A stretch of 64,000 nt of DNA from Calothrix brevissima NIES-22 (GTDB lineage Bacteria; Cyanobacteriota; Cyanobacteriia; Cyanobacteriales; Nostocaceae), in NCBI RefSeq assembly GCF_002367995.1, contig NZ_AP018207.1, forward strand, positions 4,029,083-4,093,082. Direction: 5' to 3'. The notes beneath the pieces are model-generated. The model worked only from the letters and a program-made list of their open reading frames with translations, made no database searches and had not been told where the DNA came from. Shown piece by piece: positions 54,879 through 63,775 of the stretch. The stretch's first letter is position 1; each line of letters begins with the position of its first letter. Position numbers and translations under genes: made by a program.

Positions 54879-56876
54879 ATGATCGCTATGGATAGTTCAA
54901 AAGTTTCCCCGTTAGAAGTTCTCAATGCTGCTATCACAAGTCACAATCCATTTATCAATGCTGGAATAGTCAAAGAACAAGATATCTGGGGAAGAGGATT
55001 CCCTGATGTTCCAACTTTCAATGCTCATGCTTCTGATGCAGTATTTCAGGCAATTGAATTAGTACGTACCAGTCAGTCTAGTTATGACAAAGTAACATCT
55101 ATTGCTATAACAGCTGCACAAGGAGTAGGTAAAACTCACCTCCTCAGTCGCATTCGCCATCGTCTGGAACGTGATGGTGGAGCTTTATTTGTTTATGCAG
55201 GTGTGAATAACTACACTGATTTAAACTTGGTTAAATACCAATTCCAGCAAACTTTGGCAGATAGTCTCAGTAAAACTGGTAGCCAAGAGGTTATGCAGTG
55301 GCAAGAAGTAGCAGCTGCAATGGCAAACGAAGGATTTAAAGCTATTAATGCTGATGCTCCCAGCCTTTCACCACAAGAACTTCTGGAAAAATTTGACAAA
55401 GTATATGCAAGTTGGTTAGCTAGAAACAAAAATTTAATGGATAGGCTAACTAAGGAAGTTCTCAGAACAAAACCAAATGCAGATCCTTATATTGTCAGAG
55501 CTATTTTGTGGACACTTTCAGAAACTAGGGCAACTTTTGCAATCAAATGGTTATCTGGGGAAGAACTAGCAAACTCTAATGCCGATGCTATGGGATTACC
55601 CAATCCTCAAAAAACTAATCAAGATAGAGAAGCTGAAGCTCTTAAAATTATTCAACAAATCCTAAATTTGGTAAGTTATTATCAACCAGTAATTATTTGT
55701 TTTGATGAAATTGACGTAGAAAATAATTGTAATGATGATGGATTAACAACTCCACAGGTAATTGCTGATTTGGTAAAACGTTTACATGATACCCTCGAAC
55801 AGTCTGAATTAGGTCGAGGTGTTGTTATTCTCACAGTCATGTTGCCTGATACATGGACAAATAAAGTAAATTTAATGCCTGGAGGTACACCAGATAGAGT
55901 TTCCAAATATACACAACGTAAAGCTATAAATTTAAAAACATTGGGTGCTGATTCTATGGTTGAACTAGTCACCCTTTGGCTACAAAATTTTTACGAGAGC
56001 AGAAATTTAGTACCGCATAATCCACTCTATCCTTTTCAAGAGAGTGAAGTGAGAAAATATGGTAAAAACGGATTAACTGTTAGAGAAGCATTGAAATGGT
56101 GTGCAGACAATTTTAATGTTGAACAAGACACATTACCACCAGAACCACTAGAGCGTTTCAAACTAGTATTAGACAGAGAAAGTAAATTAACACGTCTAAA
56201 TATAATAGAGGATAATGACCTAATTAATCATACTTTACGCTTTTGTTTTGAGGCTTTAAAAGGTCAGACATTAAATGGTGAAACTTCAACAGGTGAGAAA
56301 TTACAAGAAGTCACTATTGAAGATGTTGTTGATATAGAGCCACGGTCAAAAAATCAAGGTTGGATTAACTTTAAACTAATTGGCAAAGAGAAAGATAAGG
56401 TTTTCAAAATTGGCGTTGCTGTGTTGCAATACTCACATGGAAAAGCCGTAGGAGCCGGAATGTGGCGTTTAATTGAATATAAAACCTTTGATATCACACG
56501 AGGATGTTTAGTCCGTTCTAAAACAAAAGAAAAAAAGATTCACAAGACTTGGGATTCTTATAGTCATCTCAAGAAGTTGGTTGAAGAATTGGGTGGAGAA
56601 CATGTTGATTTAAAACTAGAGGAAGTTCGTCCACTCATTGACCTATATTCTGTTTATCAAAAACGCAATAGCTATCAATTAACAGAAGAACAAATTCTTG
56701 AGTTTGCAAAGCCCCTAACTGCTAATAATCCTTTGTTGTTAGAAATTCTTAGCGATCCATCCGGACAGATTGATGAGGATACTATAGAAGGGGAAGAATT
56801 ATTAAACGACTTTCTTAACCCATTAATTGTGCAAGAAACAGATGATTCTGACGATTTGAGTGAATTGTTCAATTAA
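54879..56876 (+). CDS. AAA/STAND-like P-loop ATPase, gene 2 of the candidate defence operon
   Basis: This 665-residue ATPase has Walker A AAQGVGKTH with Lys85 (residues 79-87) and Walker B IICFDEID with Asp276 and Glu277. A sensor-1-like strand GVVILTVMLPDTW follows. The region between Walker A and B is longer than usual (about 190 residues, helical). The C-terminal half (about 430-620) contains beta-rich stretches such as INFKLIGKEKDKVFKIGVAV and may be a sensor or nucleic-acid-binding domain. The very end is acidic. It is probably a switch or motor for the nuclease encoded 2 bp downstream. It resembles Orc/STAND-type ATPases in general shape; the precise family is unrecognised. Confidence 0.72.
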   Translation: MIAMDSSKVSPLEVLNAAITSHNPFINAGIVKEQDIWGRGFPDVPTFNAHASDAVFQAIELVRTSQSSYDKVTSIAITAAQGVGKTHLLSRIRHRLERDGGALFVYAGVNNYTDLNLVKYQFQQTLADSLSKTGSQEVMQWQEVAAAMANEGFKAINADAPSLSPQELLEKFDKVYASWLARNKNLMDRLTKEVLRTKPNADPYIVRAILWTLSETRATFAIKWLSGEELANSNADAMGLPNPQKTNQDREAEALKIIQQILNLVSYYQPVIICFDEIDVENNCNDDGLTTPQVIADLVKRLHDTLEQSELGRGVVILTVMLPDTWTNKVNLMPGGTPDRVSKYTQRKAINLKTLGADSMVELVTLWLQNFYESRNLVPHNPLYPFQESEVRKYGKNGLTVREALKWCADNFNVEQDTLPPEPLERFKLVLDRESKLTRLNIIEDNDLINHTLRFCFEALKGQTLNGETSTGEKLQEVTIEDVVDIEPRSKNQGWINFKLIGKEKDKVFKIGVAVLQYSHGKAVGAGMWRLIEYKTFDITRGCLVRSKTKEKKIHKTWDSYSHLKKLVEELGGEHVDLKLEEVRPLIDLYSVYQKRNSYQLTEEQILEFAKPLTANNPLLLEILSDPSGQIDEDTIEGEELLNDFLNPLIVQETDDSDDLSELFN

Positions 56877-56878
56877 AC

Positions 56879-58327
56879 ATGAGCGAATCGGTGTTATTAG
56901 ATACAGCACTGTGTTTACCAGCCTCTGATATTGAATCCTTAGTACAAGGGCGGATGATTGCTGTAATACCTGGTAAATTCATTAATCTAGGGCAAAAATT
57001 TGCTCTCTATCCAGTCGCTGGAGTGATGAACTTCCAATTATTTCAGCAATACTATTGCCCAAGTTTTTCTATGTTTGCCAGAGAAACTTTAGAAAAACTA
57101 GATCCTAACAAGATTTTGATTAGAGCTTGGGCTAGGTGTGAAGGCTGTAAAATTCACACTGCTGAGTCTTTCGATGCTTTATCCCAGTTAACCATCTGGA
57201 CGAAAGAAGCATTGCAGTATGAACTTGGGCAACGACCTTATATTTTTCTAGCCTACCTACGTGTCTATTTCTTTCTCCATCCAATTGAGATTTCGGTACG
57301 AGCCAAACATCGTCAGTTTGTACCTTTACGTAATTCATTAAATGCCTCAGAAGCAGAACCTATATTAAGCGATCGCACTTTCGCCCAACGCAAACGCCAG
57401 TTAGAAAATTTAGAACCACCTCAGTATCCTGAATTGGAAGAGTTGGAGAGTTCATTAGCCTTGTTTAGTATGAATAATCCAACTGCTAAAGAATTAGATA
57501 ATGATATCAAAGTATTTTTAGGTTGGAGTAGTAATAAATTAATTAAGCAATCCGATCCTGATTTAGCTTGGATAAATGATATTGCAGCATTAGGCGATCG
57601 CAGTCTTGAAAAAGACGATGGTAAAAGTAACTATCAAGCTGGTACAGACTTTGAAAATATCGCACGTCGTAGCCTGGATTTTTTAGGATTTAAGGTTGAA
57701 GAAAACTACAAAGGTGGTGCAGGTGGCTTAGATTTATTTTGTTCACAACCTTATCCTCTTGTTTGCGAGTGTAAAGCAGGTAAAAGCATTCCCGATCGCG
57801 CAGTAGAAGAACTAGATAGGATTGGTAAAAGACATCTTAAAGAAAATTATCTGCAAGCGGTGCGGTTGATTATCGGCCCAGGTCAACCCACAAAAAACCT
57901 CAAAGAATCTGCTGCAATATCTAAAATTAGTATTATCAATGTCATGTCTCTACAAAAACTAGTTGAACTCAAAGCCAAATATCCAGGTGCAATTAATTTA
58001 ATTGAATTACAGCAATATTTAGAACCTGGGCAAATTGACTATAAAATTGATGAATATATTGAAAAAGCTGAGAAACAGATTAAATTGCGATCGCACATCA
58101 TCCAGCTTGTCAAAAATTATCTGCAAAACTCAGGTATAGAATCTGCTGGTGTCGATAGTTTACATGGCGCGTATTTTGGCTCAAATCCACCACAGCCATT
58201 AAAACCACAAGAAATGCACGAAATTCTGATTGAATTATCATCGCCCTTAACAGGCTATTTAGGACGAGTTAAAGGAGAAGATTGGAGACGCGATCGCTTT
58301 TACTACCTACGCGACTTACCCCTTTAA
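56879..58327 (+). CDS. DUF1802 protein with PD-(D/E)XK nuclease domain, gene 3 of the candidate defence operon
   Basis: This 482-residue protein joins an N-terminal DUF1802 domain (DTALCLPASDIESLVQGRMI, ALYPVAGVMNFQLF) to a restriction-endonuclease-like core at about residues 250-350. The core has Glu259 (TDFENIARRSLDFLGF), Asp285 (GGAGGLDLF), and Glu297-x-Lys299 (LVCECKAGKS), the full PD-(D/E)XK set. It should therefore cleave DNA. As I recall, DUF1802 has been noted next to Mrr-type domains and linked to restriction systems. The start codon is 2 bp after the ATPase stop, so the two are coupled. Likely role: effector nuclease of the operon. Confidence 0.75.
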   Translation: MSESVLLDTALCLPASDIESLVQGRMIAVIPGKFINLGQKFALYPVAGVMNFQLFQQYYCPSFSMFARETLEKLDPNKILIRAWARCEGCKIHTAESFDALSQLTIWTKEALQYELGQRPYIFLAYLRVYFFLHPIEISVRAKHRQFVPLRNSLNASEAEPILSDRTFAQRKRQLENLEPPQYPELEELESSLALFSMNNPTAKELDNDIKVFLGWSSNKLIKQSDPDLAWINDIAALGDRSLEKDDGKSNYQAGTDFENIARRSLDFLGFKVEENYKGGAGGLDLFCSQPYPLVCECKAGKSIPDRAVEELDRIGKRHLKENYLQAVRLIIGPGQPTKNLKESAAISKISIINVMSLQKLVELKAKYPGAINLIELQQYLEPGQIDYKIDEYIEKAEKQIKLRSHIIQLVKNYLQNSGIESAGVDSLHGAYFGSNPPQPLKPQEMHEILIELSSPLTGYLGRVKGEDWRRDRFYYLRDLPL

Positions 58328-58365
58328 TCCTCTTACCTTCGCGTTCTTTGCGCCTTAGCGGTTCG

Positions 58366-58491
58366 TTAAAACATACGCTCATAAAAAGCTTCATCTTCAG
58401 CTTTACGCCTACCAAGTTCCTCTGGCGATAAAGTCCGTTCTGGAAAAATTCGCCTTCCACGTGCAGTTTGTTTTGCTGTGGATTGCGTCAT
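58366..58491 (-). CDS. Small hypothetical protein, possibly a truncated relic (41 aa)
   Basis: This ORF of 41 codons starts MTQSTAKQTARGRRIFPERT and continues LSPEELGRRKAEDEAFYERM before a stop. Its start resembles the N-terminus of longer cyanobacterial proteins that contain LSPEELxRRxAEDEAFYxRC followed by an HYNWY segment. That makes it look like a gene cut short shortly after this motif, though an intact small protein is possible. The match to the longer family is from memory. It is convergent with the nuclease gene. Confidence 0.5.
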   Translation of the reverse strand: MTQSTAKQTARGRRIFPERTLSPEELGRRKAEDEAFYERMF

Positions 58492-58757
58492 AATCTCAAT
58501 TTTTGCTACTTCCTGATTTTTATTTTACGGAAATAAAATCTGCAATACTTTCTCTAGAGTATGCCTCACCAACTTACCCATATTTTTATCCTACCTTGGC
58601 GTACTTGGCGCAGCTGGCGGTGCATTTCCAACAGTCATTACTGTCCCTTCAGTTAAGTTAACAATAAAATTAATGCTTATCGACCCATCACCCCACATCC
58701 TCTATTACCTAAACTCCTGATAAACTAACCAAACTCACACGCTGCCAAAATTCCCCT

Positions 58758-59573
58758 ATGGCTAAAAAATTAGCATTTCTCACCATACATGGCATGGGAG
58801 AAACGGAGAAAGACTATTACCATATTCTCAAACAATCTCTAGAGAAAGCTTTAGGCAAAGATATTTGGACTACAGTTCATTTAGAACCGATTTACTATCA
58901 TTCTGATTTGCAAGAGTATCAATATAACGTTTGGGAAAAGATGCGTCAACGTGCGCCTCTGTCTTGGCAAGATTTACGCAAATTTATGTTGTTTGGTTTT
59001 AGCGATGCATCTGCGTTAGAACATCGAGCTACAGATGATGGTAGCGTATATAAAAAAATTCAAAAATCGATTATTTGTTCCTTAAAAATTGCCAGAAATC
59101 AATTCTCTACCAATGATGTACCTATCATTATTTTAGCTCATTCATTAGGTTGCCAAGTTATATCTAATTATCTTTGGGATAGTCAGAAAAATAAAGGCAT
59201 TTGGCAACAAGGTAGCCCCGATTATCCTGTATTTCCTCCAGAGCAAGAAGATTTTTTAAAGTTGAAATATCTCCGCTATTTATTTACCACTGGCTGTAAT
59301 ATCCCCTTATTCGTAGCAGGATTTGCAGATATTGTGGCAATTTCTAAGCCAAATCCTGATTTTAAATGGTTTAATTATTACGATAAAGATGATGTTTTAG
59401 GCTGGCCTTTAAAACCTTTATCGCCTTCTTATGATTTAGTAGTCGATAAAGATATAGAGATTGATTCCGGAAATCTTTGGCAATCGTGGAATCCGCAAAG
59501 CCATGATGGTTACTGGACTGATGAAGAGTTTATTGAACATTTATCGCAAGTTATTAAGCGTTTAAGTAGTTGA
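58758..59573 (+). CDS. Lipase/alpha-beta hydrolase-like protein
   Basis: This 271-residue cytoplasmic protein begins with AFLTIHGMGETEKDYYHI, where HGMG is the oxyanion-hole motif. It has a nucleophile elbow AHSLGCQVISNYLW (Ser near residue 132). A catalytic His could be the one in SHDGYWTDEEF near the C-terminus, and the acidic residue is unclear. The segment between these contains Trp/Phe-rich loops. It is placed after the candidate defence operon but 430 bp away, with the small minus-strand ORF between. Function is unknown; a phospholipase- or esterase-like activity is plausible. Confidence 0.7.
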   Translation: MAKKLAFLTIHGMGETEKDYYHILKQSLEKALGKDIWTTVHLEPIYYHSDLQEYQYNVWEKMRQRAPLSWQDLRKFMLFGFSDASALEHRATDDGSVYKKIQKSIICSLKIARNQFSTNDVPIIILAHSLGCQVISNYLWDSQKNKGIWQQGSPDYPVFPPEQEDFLKLKYLRYLFTTGCNIPLFVAGFADIVAISKPNPDFKWFNYYDKDDVLGWPLKPLSPSYDLVVDKDIEIDSGNLWQSWNPQSHDGYWTDEEFIEHLSQVIKRLSS

Positions 59574-59612
59574 GTGGGAAAGGCAGATGGCAGACAAAGG
59601 AGACAATTGTAC

Positions 59613-59632
59613 AGACGCGATGAATCGCGTCT
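59613..59632. repeat. Palindrome AGACGCGAT, copy 2
   Basis: The perfect arms AGACGCGAT/ATCGCGTCT (centre GA) are followed by CTGCCCAATGCCC units, the same structure as at 46888-46907. It lies in the spacer between the lipase-like gene and leuC. Confidence 0.75.
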
Positions 59633-59738
59633 CTGCCCAATGCCCAATGCCCAATGCCCCATACCCAATGCGCCATGCCCAAAGACATAGCTTTTTTGAT
59701 ACTATAAAAACTCTCACTCGTTCAACAACGATAGATGT

Positions 59739-61142
59739 ATGAGCAAAGGCACATTGTTCGATAAAGTTTGGGGCTTACATACCGTCGGCACGCTTCCATC
59801 AGGGCTAACGCAGCTATTCATCGGACTTCACCTTATCCATGAAGTCACCAGTCCCCAGGCCTTTGCTATGCTACGGGAACGGGGTTTGAAAGTACTGTTT
59901 CCCCAGCGCACGATCGCCACGGTAGATCACATTGTACCTACGGATAATCAAGCGCGTCCTTTTGTCGATACTATGGCAGAGGAAATGATTCAGGCGCTAG
60001 AGCAGAACTGTCAGGAAAATGGCATAACTTTTTATAATATTGGTTCTGGCAGTCAAGGTATTGTTCACGTTATCGCGCCAGAACAAGGGCTGACACAGCC
60101 GGGAATGACGATCGCTTGTGGCGATAGTCATACTTCTAGTCATGGTGCATTTGGGGCGATCGCATTTGGTATTGGTACTAGTCAAGTACGTGATGTTCTC
60201 GCTTCCCAAACCCTAGCTTTATCTAAATTAAAAGTCCGCAAAATCGAAGTTAACGGTACTCTCAACCCCGGTGTCTACGCCAAAGATGTGATTTTGCATA
60301 TCATCCGCACCTTGGGTGTAAAAGGTGGTGTAGGTTACGCCTACGAGTACGCAGGTACCACCTTTGAGCAGATGAACATGGAAGAGAGAATGACTGTATG
60401 CAATATGGCGATTGAAGGCGGTGCGCGTTGTGGCTACGTCAACCCCGATCAAGTCACCTACGATTACCTCAAAGGCAGAGATTTTGCACCTAAAGGCGCA
60501 GATTGGGATCAAGCTGTGGCTTGGTGGGAATCTATCAAGAGTGATGCTGATGCCGAATACGACGATGTTGTCGTGTTTGACGCTGCGGAAATTCCGCCAA
60601 CAGTTACCTGGGGAATCACCCCCGGTCAAGGTATCGGCGTTAACCAGTTTATTCCCAAGCCAGAGGAATTACTGGAAGAAGACCGATTTATCGCGGAAGA
60701 AGCCTACAGTTACATGGATTTATTCCCCGGTCAACCAATCAAAGGCACAAAAATTGATGTCTGCTTTATTGGTAGCTGCACCAACGGGAGAATTAGCGAT
60801 TTACGGGAAGCGGCGAAAATTGCCCAAGGTCGCCATGTAGCTGAGGGAGTCAAAGCTTTTGTGGTTCCAGGTTCCGAAAGAGTTAAAAAAGAAGCCGAAG
60901 CCGAAGGATTAGACAAAATATTTGAAGCAGCCGGGTTTGAATGGCGCGAACCGGGATGTTCTATGTGTTTAGCCATGAACCCAGACAAATTACAGGGAAG
61001 ACAAATCAGCGCTTCCTCCTCCAACCGCAACTTTAAAGGAAGACAAGGTTCAGCTTCCGGGCGCACATTACTAATGAGTCCGGCGATGGTGGCGACTGCG
61101 GCGATTAAAGGCGAAGTCGCTGATGTGCGCGAGTTGCTGTAG
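59739..61142 (+). CDS. leuC: 3-isopropylmalate dehydratase large subunit
   Basis: This 467-residue aconitase-family subunit carries the [4Fe-4S] cluster and with LeuD isomerises 2- to 3-isopropylmalate in leucine synthesis. Cluster-ligand cysteines are in [10 protein letters not shown] (near residue 346) and [11 protein letters not shown] (near residue 408). Substrate-site segments DHIVPTDN and [20 protein letters not shown] are conserved, as is [13 protein letters not shown] 59739 is well placed. leuD follows 187 bp later, with a palindromic repeat in the gap, so co-transcription may be altered. Confidence 0.97.
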   Translation: MSKGTLFDKVWGLHTVGTLPSGLTQLFIGLHLIHEVTSPQAFAMLRERGLKVLFPQRTIATVDHIVPTDNQARPFVDTMAEEMIQALEQNCQENGITFYNIGSGSQGIVHVIAPEQGLTQPGMTIACGDSHTSSHGAFGAIAFGIGTSQVRDVLASQTLALSKLKVRKIEVNGTLNPGVYAKDVILHIIRTLGVKGGVGYAYEYAGTTFEQMNMEERMTVCNMAIEGGARCGYVNPDQVTYDYLKGRDFAPKGADWDQAVAWWESIKSDADAEYDDVVVFDAAEIPPTVTWGITPGQGIGVNQFIPKPEELLEEDRFIAEEAYSYMDLFPGQPIKGTKIDVCFIGSCTNGRISDLREAAKIAQGRHVAEGVKAFVVPGSERVKKEAEAEGLDKIFEAAGFEWREPGCSMCLAMNPDKLQGRQISASSSNRNFKGRQGSASGRTLLMSPAMVATAAIKGEVADVRELL

Positions 61143-61175
61143 TTAATTAAACGTGAGTTCGATGCGATGATTTTG

Positions 61176-61287
61176 ACCTCACCCCCAACCCCTCTCTTTT
61201 GAGGAGAGGGGCGCAACCAATAAGTTGAATTTTCTCTTACTCCTCCCTCTCCTTGTAGGAGAGGGAGGTTGGGTGGGTGAGGTTTTT
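61176..61287. repeat. ACCTCACCC-type hairpin between leuC and leuD
   Basis: A palindromic repeat of about 110 bp has outer arms ACCTCACCC and GGGTGAGGT and inner AACCCCTCTC/GAGAGGG-like stems, followed on the plus strand by TTTTTAT. It belongs to the same family as the hairpin nested at 50938-51027. It could attenuate transcription between leuC and leuD. Confidence 0.65.
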
Positions 61288-61329
61288 ATCTGGGGTTCTA
61301 AATATCCTTTAAGGTAATAGGTAAAATTT

Positions 61330-61938
61330 ATGGTCAGTGAAGTTAAAACAGTCGCGGGTCGTGGCGTACCTTTGGTAGGTAATGATATCGATACCGATCG
61401 CATTATTCCAGCGCGTTATTTAAAAGCCATCACCTTTGATGGTTTAGGCGAAGGCGCATTTATTGACGATCGCACAGCACTTAAAGGCGAACATCCTTTC
61501 GATCAGCCACAATACCAAGGCGCAAGCATTTTAATCGTTAACCGCAACTTTGGCTGTGGTTCCTCACGGGAACACGCACCCCAAGCATTAGCAAAATGGG
61601 GAATTAAAGCTTTAGTTGGTGAAAGCTTCGCGGAAATCTTTTTCGGTAACTGCGTGGCGATGGGTATTCCTTGTGTAACTGCTGATAGTGCGACTGTCAA
61701 AAAGCTACAGGAATTAGTCGCCGCTAATCCTCAAGCTGCTATCACCGTCAATTTGGAAACTTTACAAGTGCAAATTGGCGATTACACGACTTCAGTATCT
61801 ATCAATGAAGGTACGCGAACTACCTTTACTGCTGGAACTTGGGACGCTTGCGGACAGTTGGTAGCGAACGCCGATCAAGTTCGGGCGACTGCGGCGAAGT
61901 TACCCTATGTAGCATGGGGTAATTTAGCTGCAAGTTAG
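61330..61938 (+). CDS. leuD: 3-isopropylmalate dehydratase small subunit
   Basis: This 202-residue subunit forms the swivelling domain of isopropylmalate isomerase with LeuC. Diagnostic motifs are [20 protein letters not shown], the substrate-binding [20 protein letters not shown], and [19 protein letters not shown]. Length and start are typical. It follows leuC, and a MITE-like element separates it from the convergent ThiF gene. Confidence 0.97.
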   Translation: MVSEVKTVAGRGVPLVGNDIDTDRIIPARYLKAITFDGLGEGAFIDDRTALKGEHPFDQPQYQGASILIVNRNFGCGSSREHAPQALAKWGIKALVGESFAEIFFGNCVAMGIPCVTADSATVKKLQELVAANPQAAITVNLETLQVQIGDYTTSVSINEGTRTTFTAGTWDACGQLVANADQVRATAAKLPYVAWGNLAAS

Positions 61939-61957
61939 GGAAGTAGGAAATATCACC

Positions 61958-62099
61958 AACCCGATATACCGCCCGCAGGCTGGAAGCCTGGGGCTATCTA
62001 TACAAAGCCCACCTTCGGGGGCTGAATTCTTTAGCCCACGAAGGTGGACTTTGTTCGATTAGCCGCACCCTTATAGGGTGACGGCGGGATTTCGGGATT
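61958..62099. mobile_element. MITE-like palindromic element after leuD
   Basis: Imperfect terminal inverted repeats (AACCCGATATACCGCC at the left, GGCGGGATTTCGGGATT at the right) enclose arms CAAAGCCCACCTTCG and CGAAGGTGGACTTTG that form a long cruciform. It is 142 bp with no coding capacity, between the convergent leuD and ThiF genes. Confidence 0.65.
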
Positions 62100-62110
62100 A
62101 GCAGAGTATT

Positions 62111-62749
62111 CTACAGCACCAGGGTTTGAACTGACATATCCTTGAGGGTAATGGTAAAGTTACGCTGTTCTGCTGTCGCAATGAAGGAAATTGCAGCTTC
62201 ACAAGCTACAGCAACGGTTAACATTACCAAGTTTCGCGCCAAGGGATAATCACAGATATCATCATTCACATCTGAAGGAACGCGGTAAACGTCATTCCAA
62301 ATCAATTCTGCATAATCGGCTGATAGTCCAGCATGAAGACAGGGAATATGACATTGCGCTGCATAATCTTTGACTGCTTGACGGGCGATACTGTTATCAA
62401 AAGCATCGATAATTAGCTGACTATCTTTGAGGAGTTGACTGGTATTCGCTGGTGTCAACTCTTTTGTTTTGCTATCAATTTTAGTACCAATGGCGCGATA
62501 TAAATTATTGGCTAAAATTTTGGCTTTAAATGCGCCTACATCGGAACGGTAATAAGGCTGAGTAGAAAGATTACGTTCCTCAATGCGATCGCGATCTATC
62601 ACAGTCAGTTTATCAAAACCAGACCGAGCTAAGTTTTCTGTAATGTTAGCGCCTAATGCACCAGCACCACAGATAGTAACAGGATAATCCTTCAGCTTTT
62701 TCATTACAGCATTGCTGCGGTAAAGCTGTTCGTGAAAAAAAATGCTCAT
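62111..62749 (-). CDS. ThiF/E1-like adenylyltransferase
   Basis: This E1-like protein of about 212 residues is expected to adenylate a carboxyl group, as ThiF/MoeB/HesA proteins do on ubiquitin-like carriers. The nucleotide motif is ICGAGALGANITENLARSG, followed by the Asp in LTVIDRDRIEERNLSTQP, whose Arg/Asn residues bind ATP, and LIIDAFDNSIARQAVKDY. The zinc-binding cysteine pairs of MoeB are not seen. ATG 62749 lies just after the stop of the upstream gene; a GTG at 62761 would overlap it. A carrier protein is not apparent here, so the target of this enzyme is unknown. Confidence 0.82.
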   Translation of the reverse strand: MSIFFHEQLYRSNAVMKKLKDYPVTICGAGALGANITENLARSGFDKLTVIDRDRIEERNLSTQPYYRSDVGAFKAKILANNLYRAIGTKIDSKTKELTPANTSQLLKDSQLIIDAFDNSIARQAVKDYAAQCHIPCLHAGLSADYAELIWNDVYRVPSDVNDDICDYPLARNLVMLTVAVACEAAISFIATAEQRNFTITLKDMSVQTLVL

Positions 62750-62754
62750 CGTCC

Positions 62755-63588
62755 TTACCACTCTTGTTGTTCGATTACACCCACTAAGGATTGCAAATCA
62801 AAATCGCGATCGCGATCGCTCAGACAAATACCAGAACTAATCACAGTTAAGTCAGTTTTGGCGATCGCGCTTGTATGGCTAATCCCATCAGCAGTACGCC
62901 AATTAACTGTCCAGTAATCGCCACGATCCTGAAATTCGTTTAATTCCCCACCACCTTGCTGTAAAGCTTTACGCAGTCGTTTTTCATCTTGTTGGGGTTG
63001 ACTAAATTCTGCAATTTGCGCAGTGGCTAATTCATACACCGTGCGCATCTCTGGAGTCATCCCTTTAAATTGCAATTCCTCAACCGGGGTTAATTCCTTA
63101 ATTGCAGATTGCAGAGTTTCTGTAATTATCGGATCGGTACGGCGATCGATTTCCTCAAACCAGCATGACTGTCCATTCCACCGGCTAATGATTTGCTCAA
63201 AAGCCACACCCTCCGTTACCAAATGGACTGCGATCGGCTTTACCACCTTCAACCGTTGGCGCATATCTACTTCATTCACTGGGTATGCTAACCAAGTTTG
63301 TCCCCGCAATTGATGTGCTAACCGGAGGCGGATTTGGGGGAAATGTTGCAAGTATTCGGCAATTTGGGGTAAATCTGCTGTGTCTATAACTTTTGCTGTC
63401 TTTGCATCCACAGGCTGAAAGATACCCCAACCTGTAAATTGACGCGGTTTTGGCGTGAATGTATAAATCATGCCCGCTACCTTGGTGCGAACTCGTCCAC
63501 CTTTGACACAAGGCGCAAGGAATTGAGTAGCGGATAACTGTGCTTCTGCATCAGCAATTTTGTTGATTAACTTACGAATATCAGGCAT
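62755..63588 (-). CDS. Unknown protein paired with the ThiF gene
   Basis: This is a 277-residue hypothetical protein. Residues about 30-55 (GGRVRTKVAGMIYTFTPKP) form a beta-rich start. The rest is mixed, with QLRGQTWLAYPVNEVDMRQR at about 93-112 and a helical C-terminal part. There is no signal peptide or membrane helix. I recognise no family. It is the first gene of a two-gene operon with the ThiF gene (the stop is 5 bp before ATG 62749), so it may be its partner, substrate adaptor or target. It diverges from the membrane-protein gene at the right edge. Confidence 0.6.
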   Translation of the reverse strand: MPDIRKLINKIADAEAQLSATQFLAPCVKGGRVRTKVAGMIYTFTPKPRQFTGWGIFQPVDAKTAKVIDTADLPQIAEYLQHFPQIRLRLAHQLRGQTWLAYPVNEVDMRQRLKVVKPIAVHLVTEGVAFEQIISRWNGQSCWFEEIDRRTDPIITETLQSAIKELTPVEELQFKGMTPEMRTVYELATAQIAEFSQPQQDEKRLRKALQQGGGELNEFQDRGDYWTVNWRTADGISHTSAIAKTDLTVISSGICLSDRDRDFDLQSLVGVIEQQEW

Positions 63589-63775
63589 AGTTTAGTTCTT
63601 TTACGCAGAATTACATAAGCAATTTAAAATTTTTGGGTATATAAAAAACATAGTGGCATTTTTTGACAGCTATTTAGACAATTATTGCCAACAGATAAAA
63701 CACAGAAAAAAGCTGTTACAGATTTCTAACTACTTTGCTTTTGTACACCATTTATCTTCAAAAACTACAAAAATT

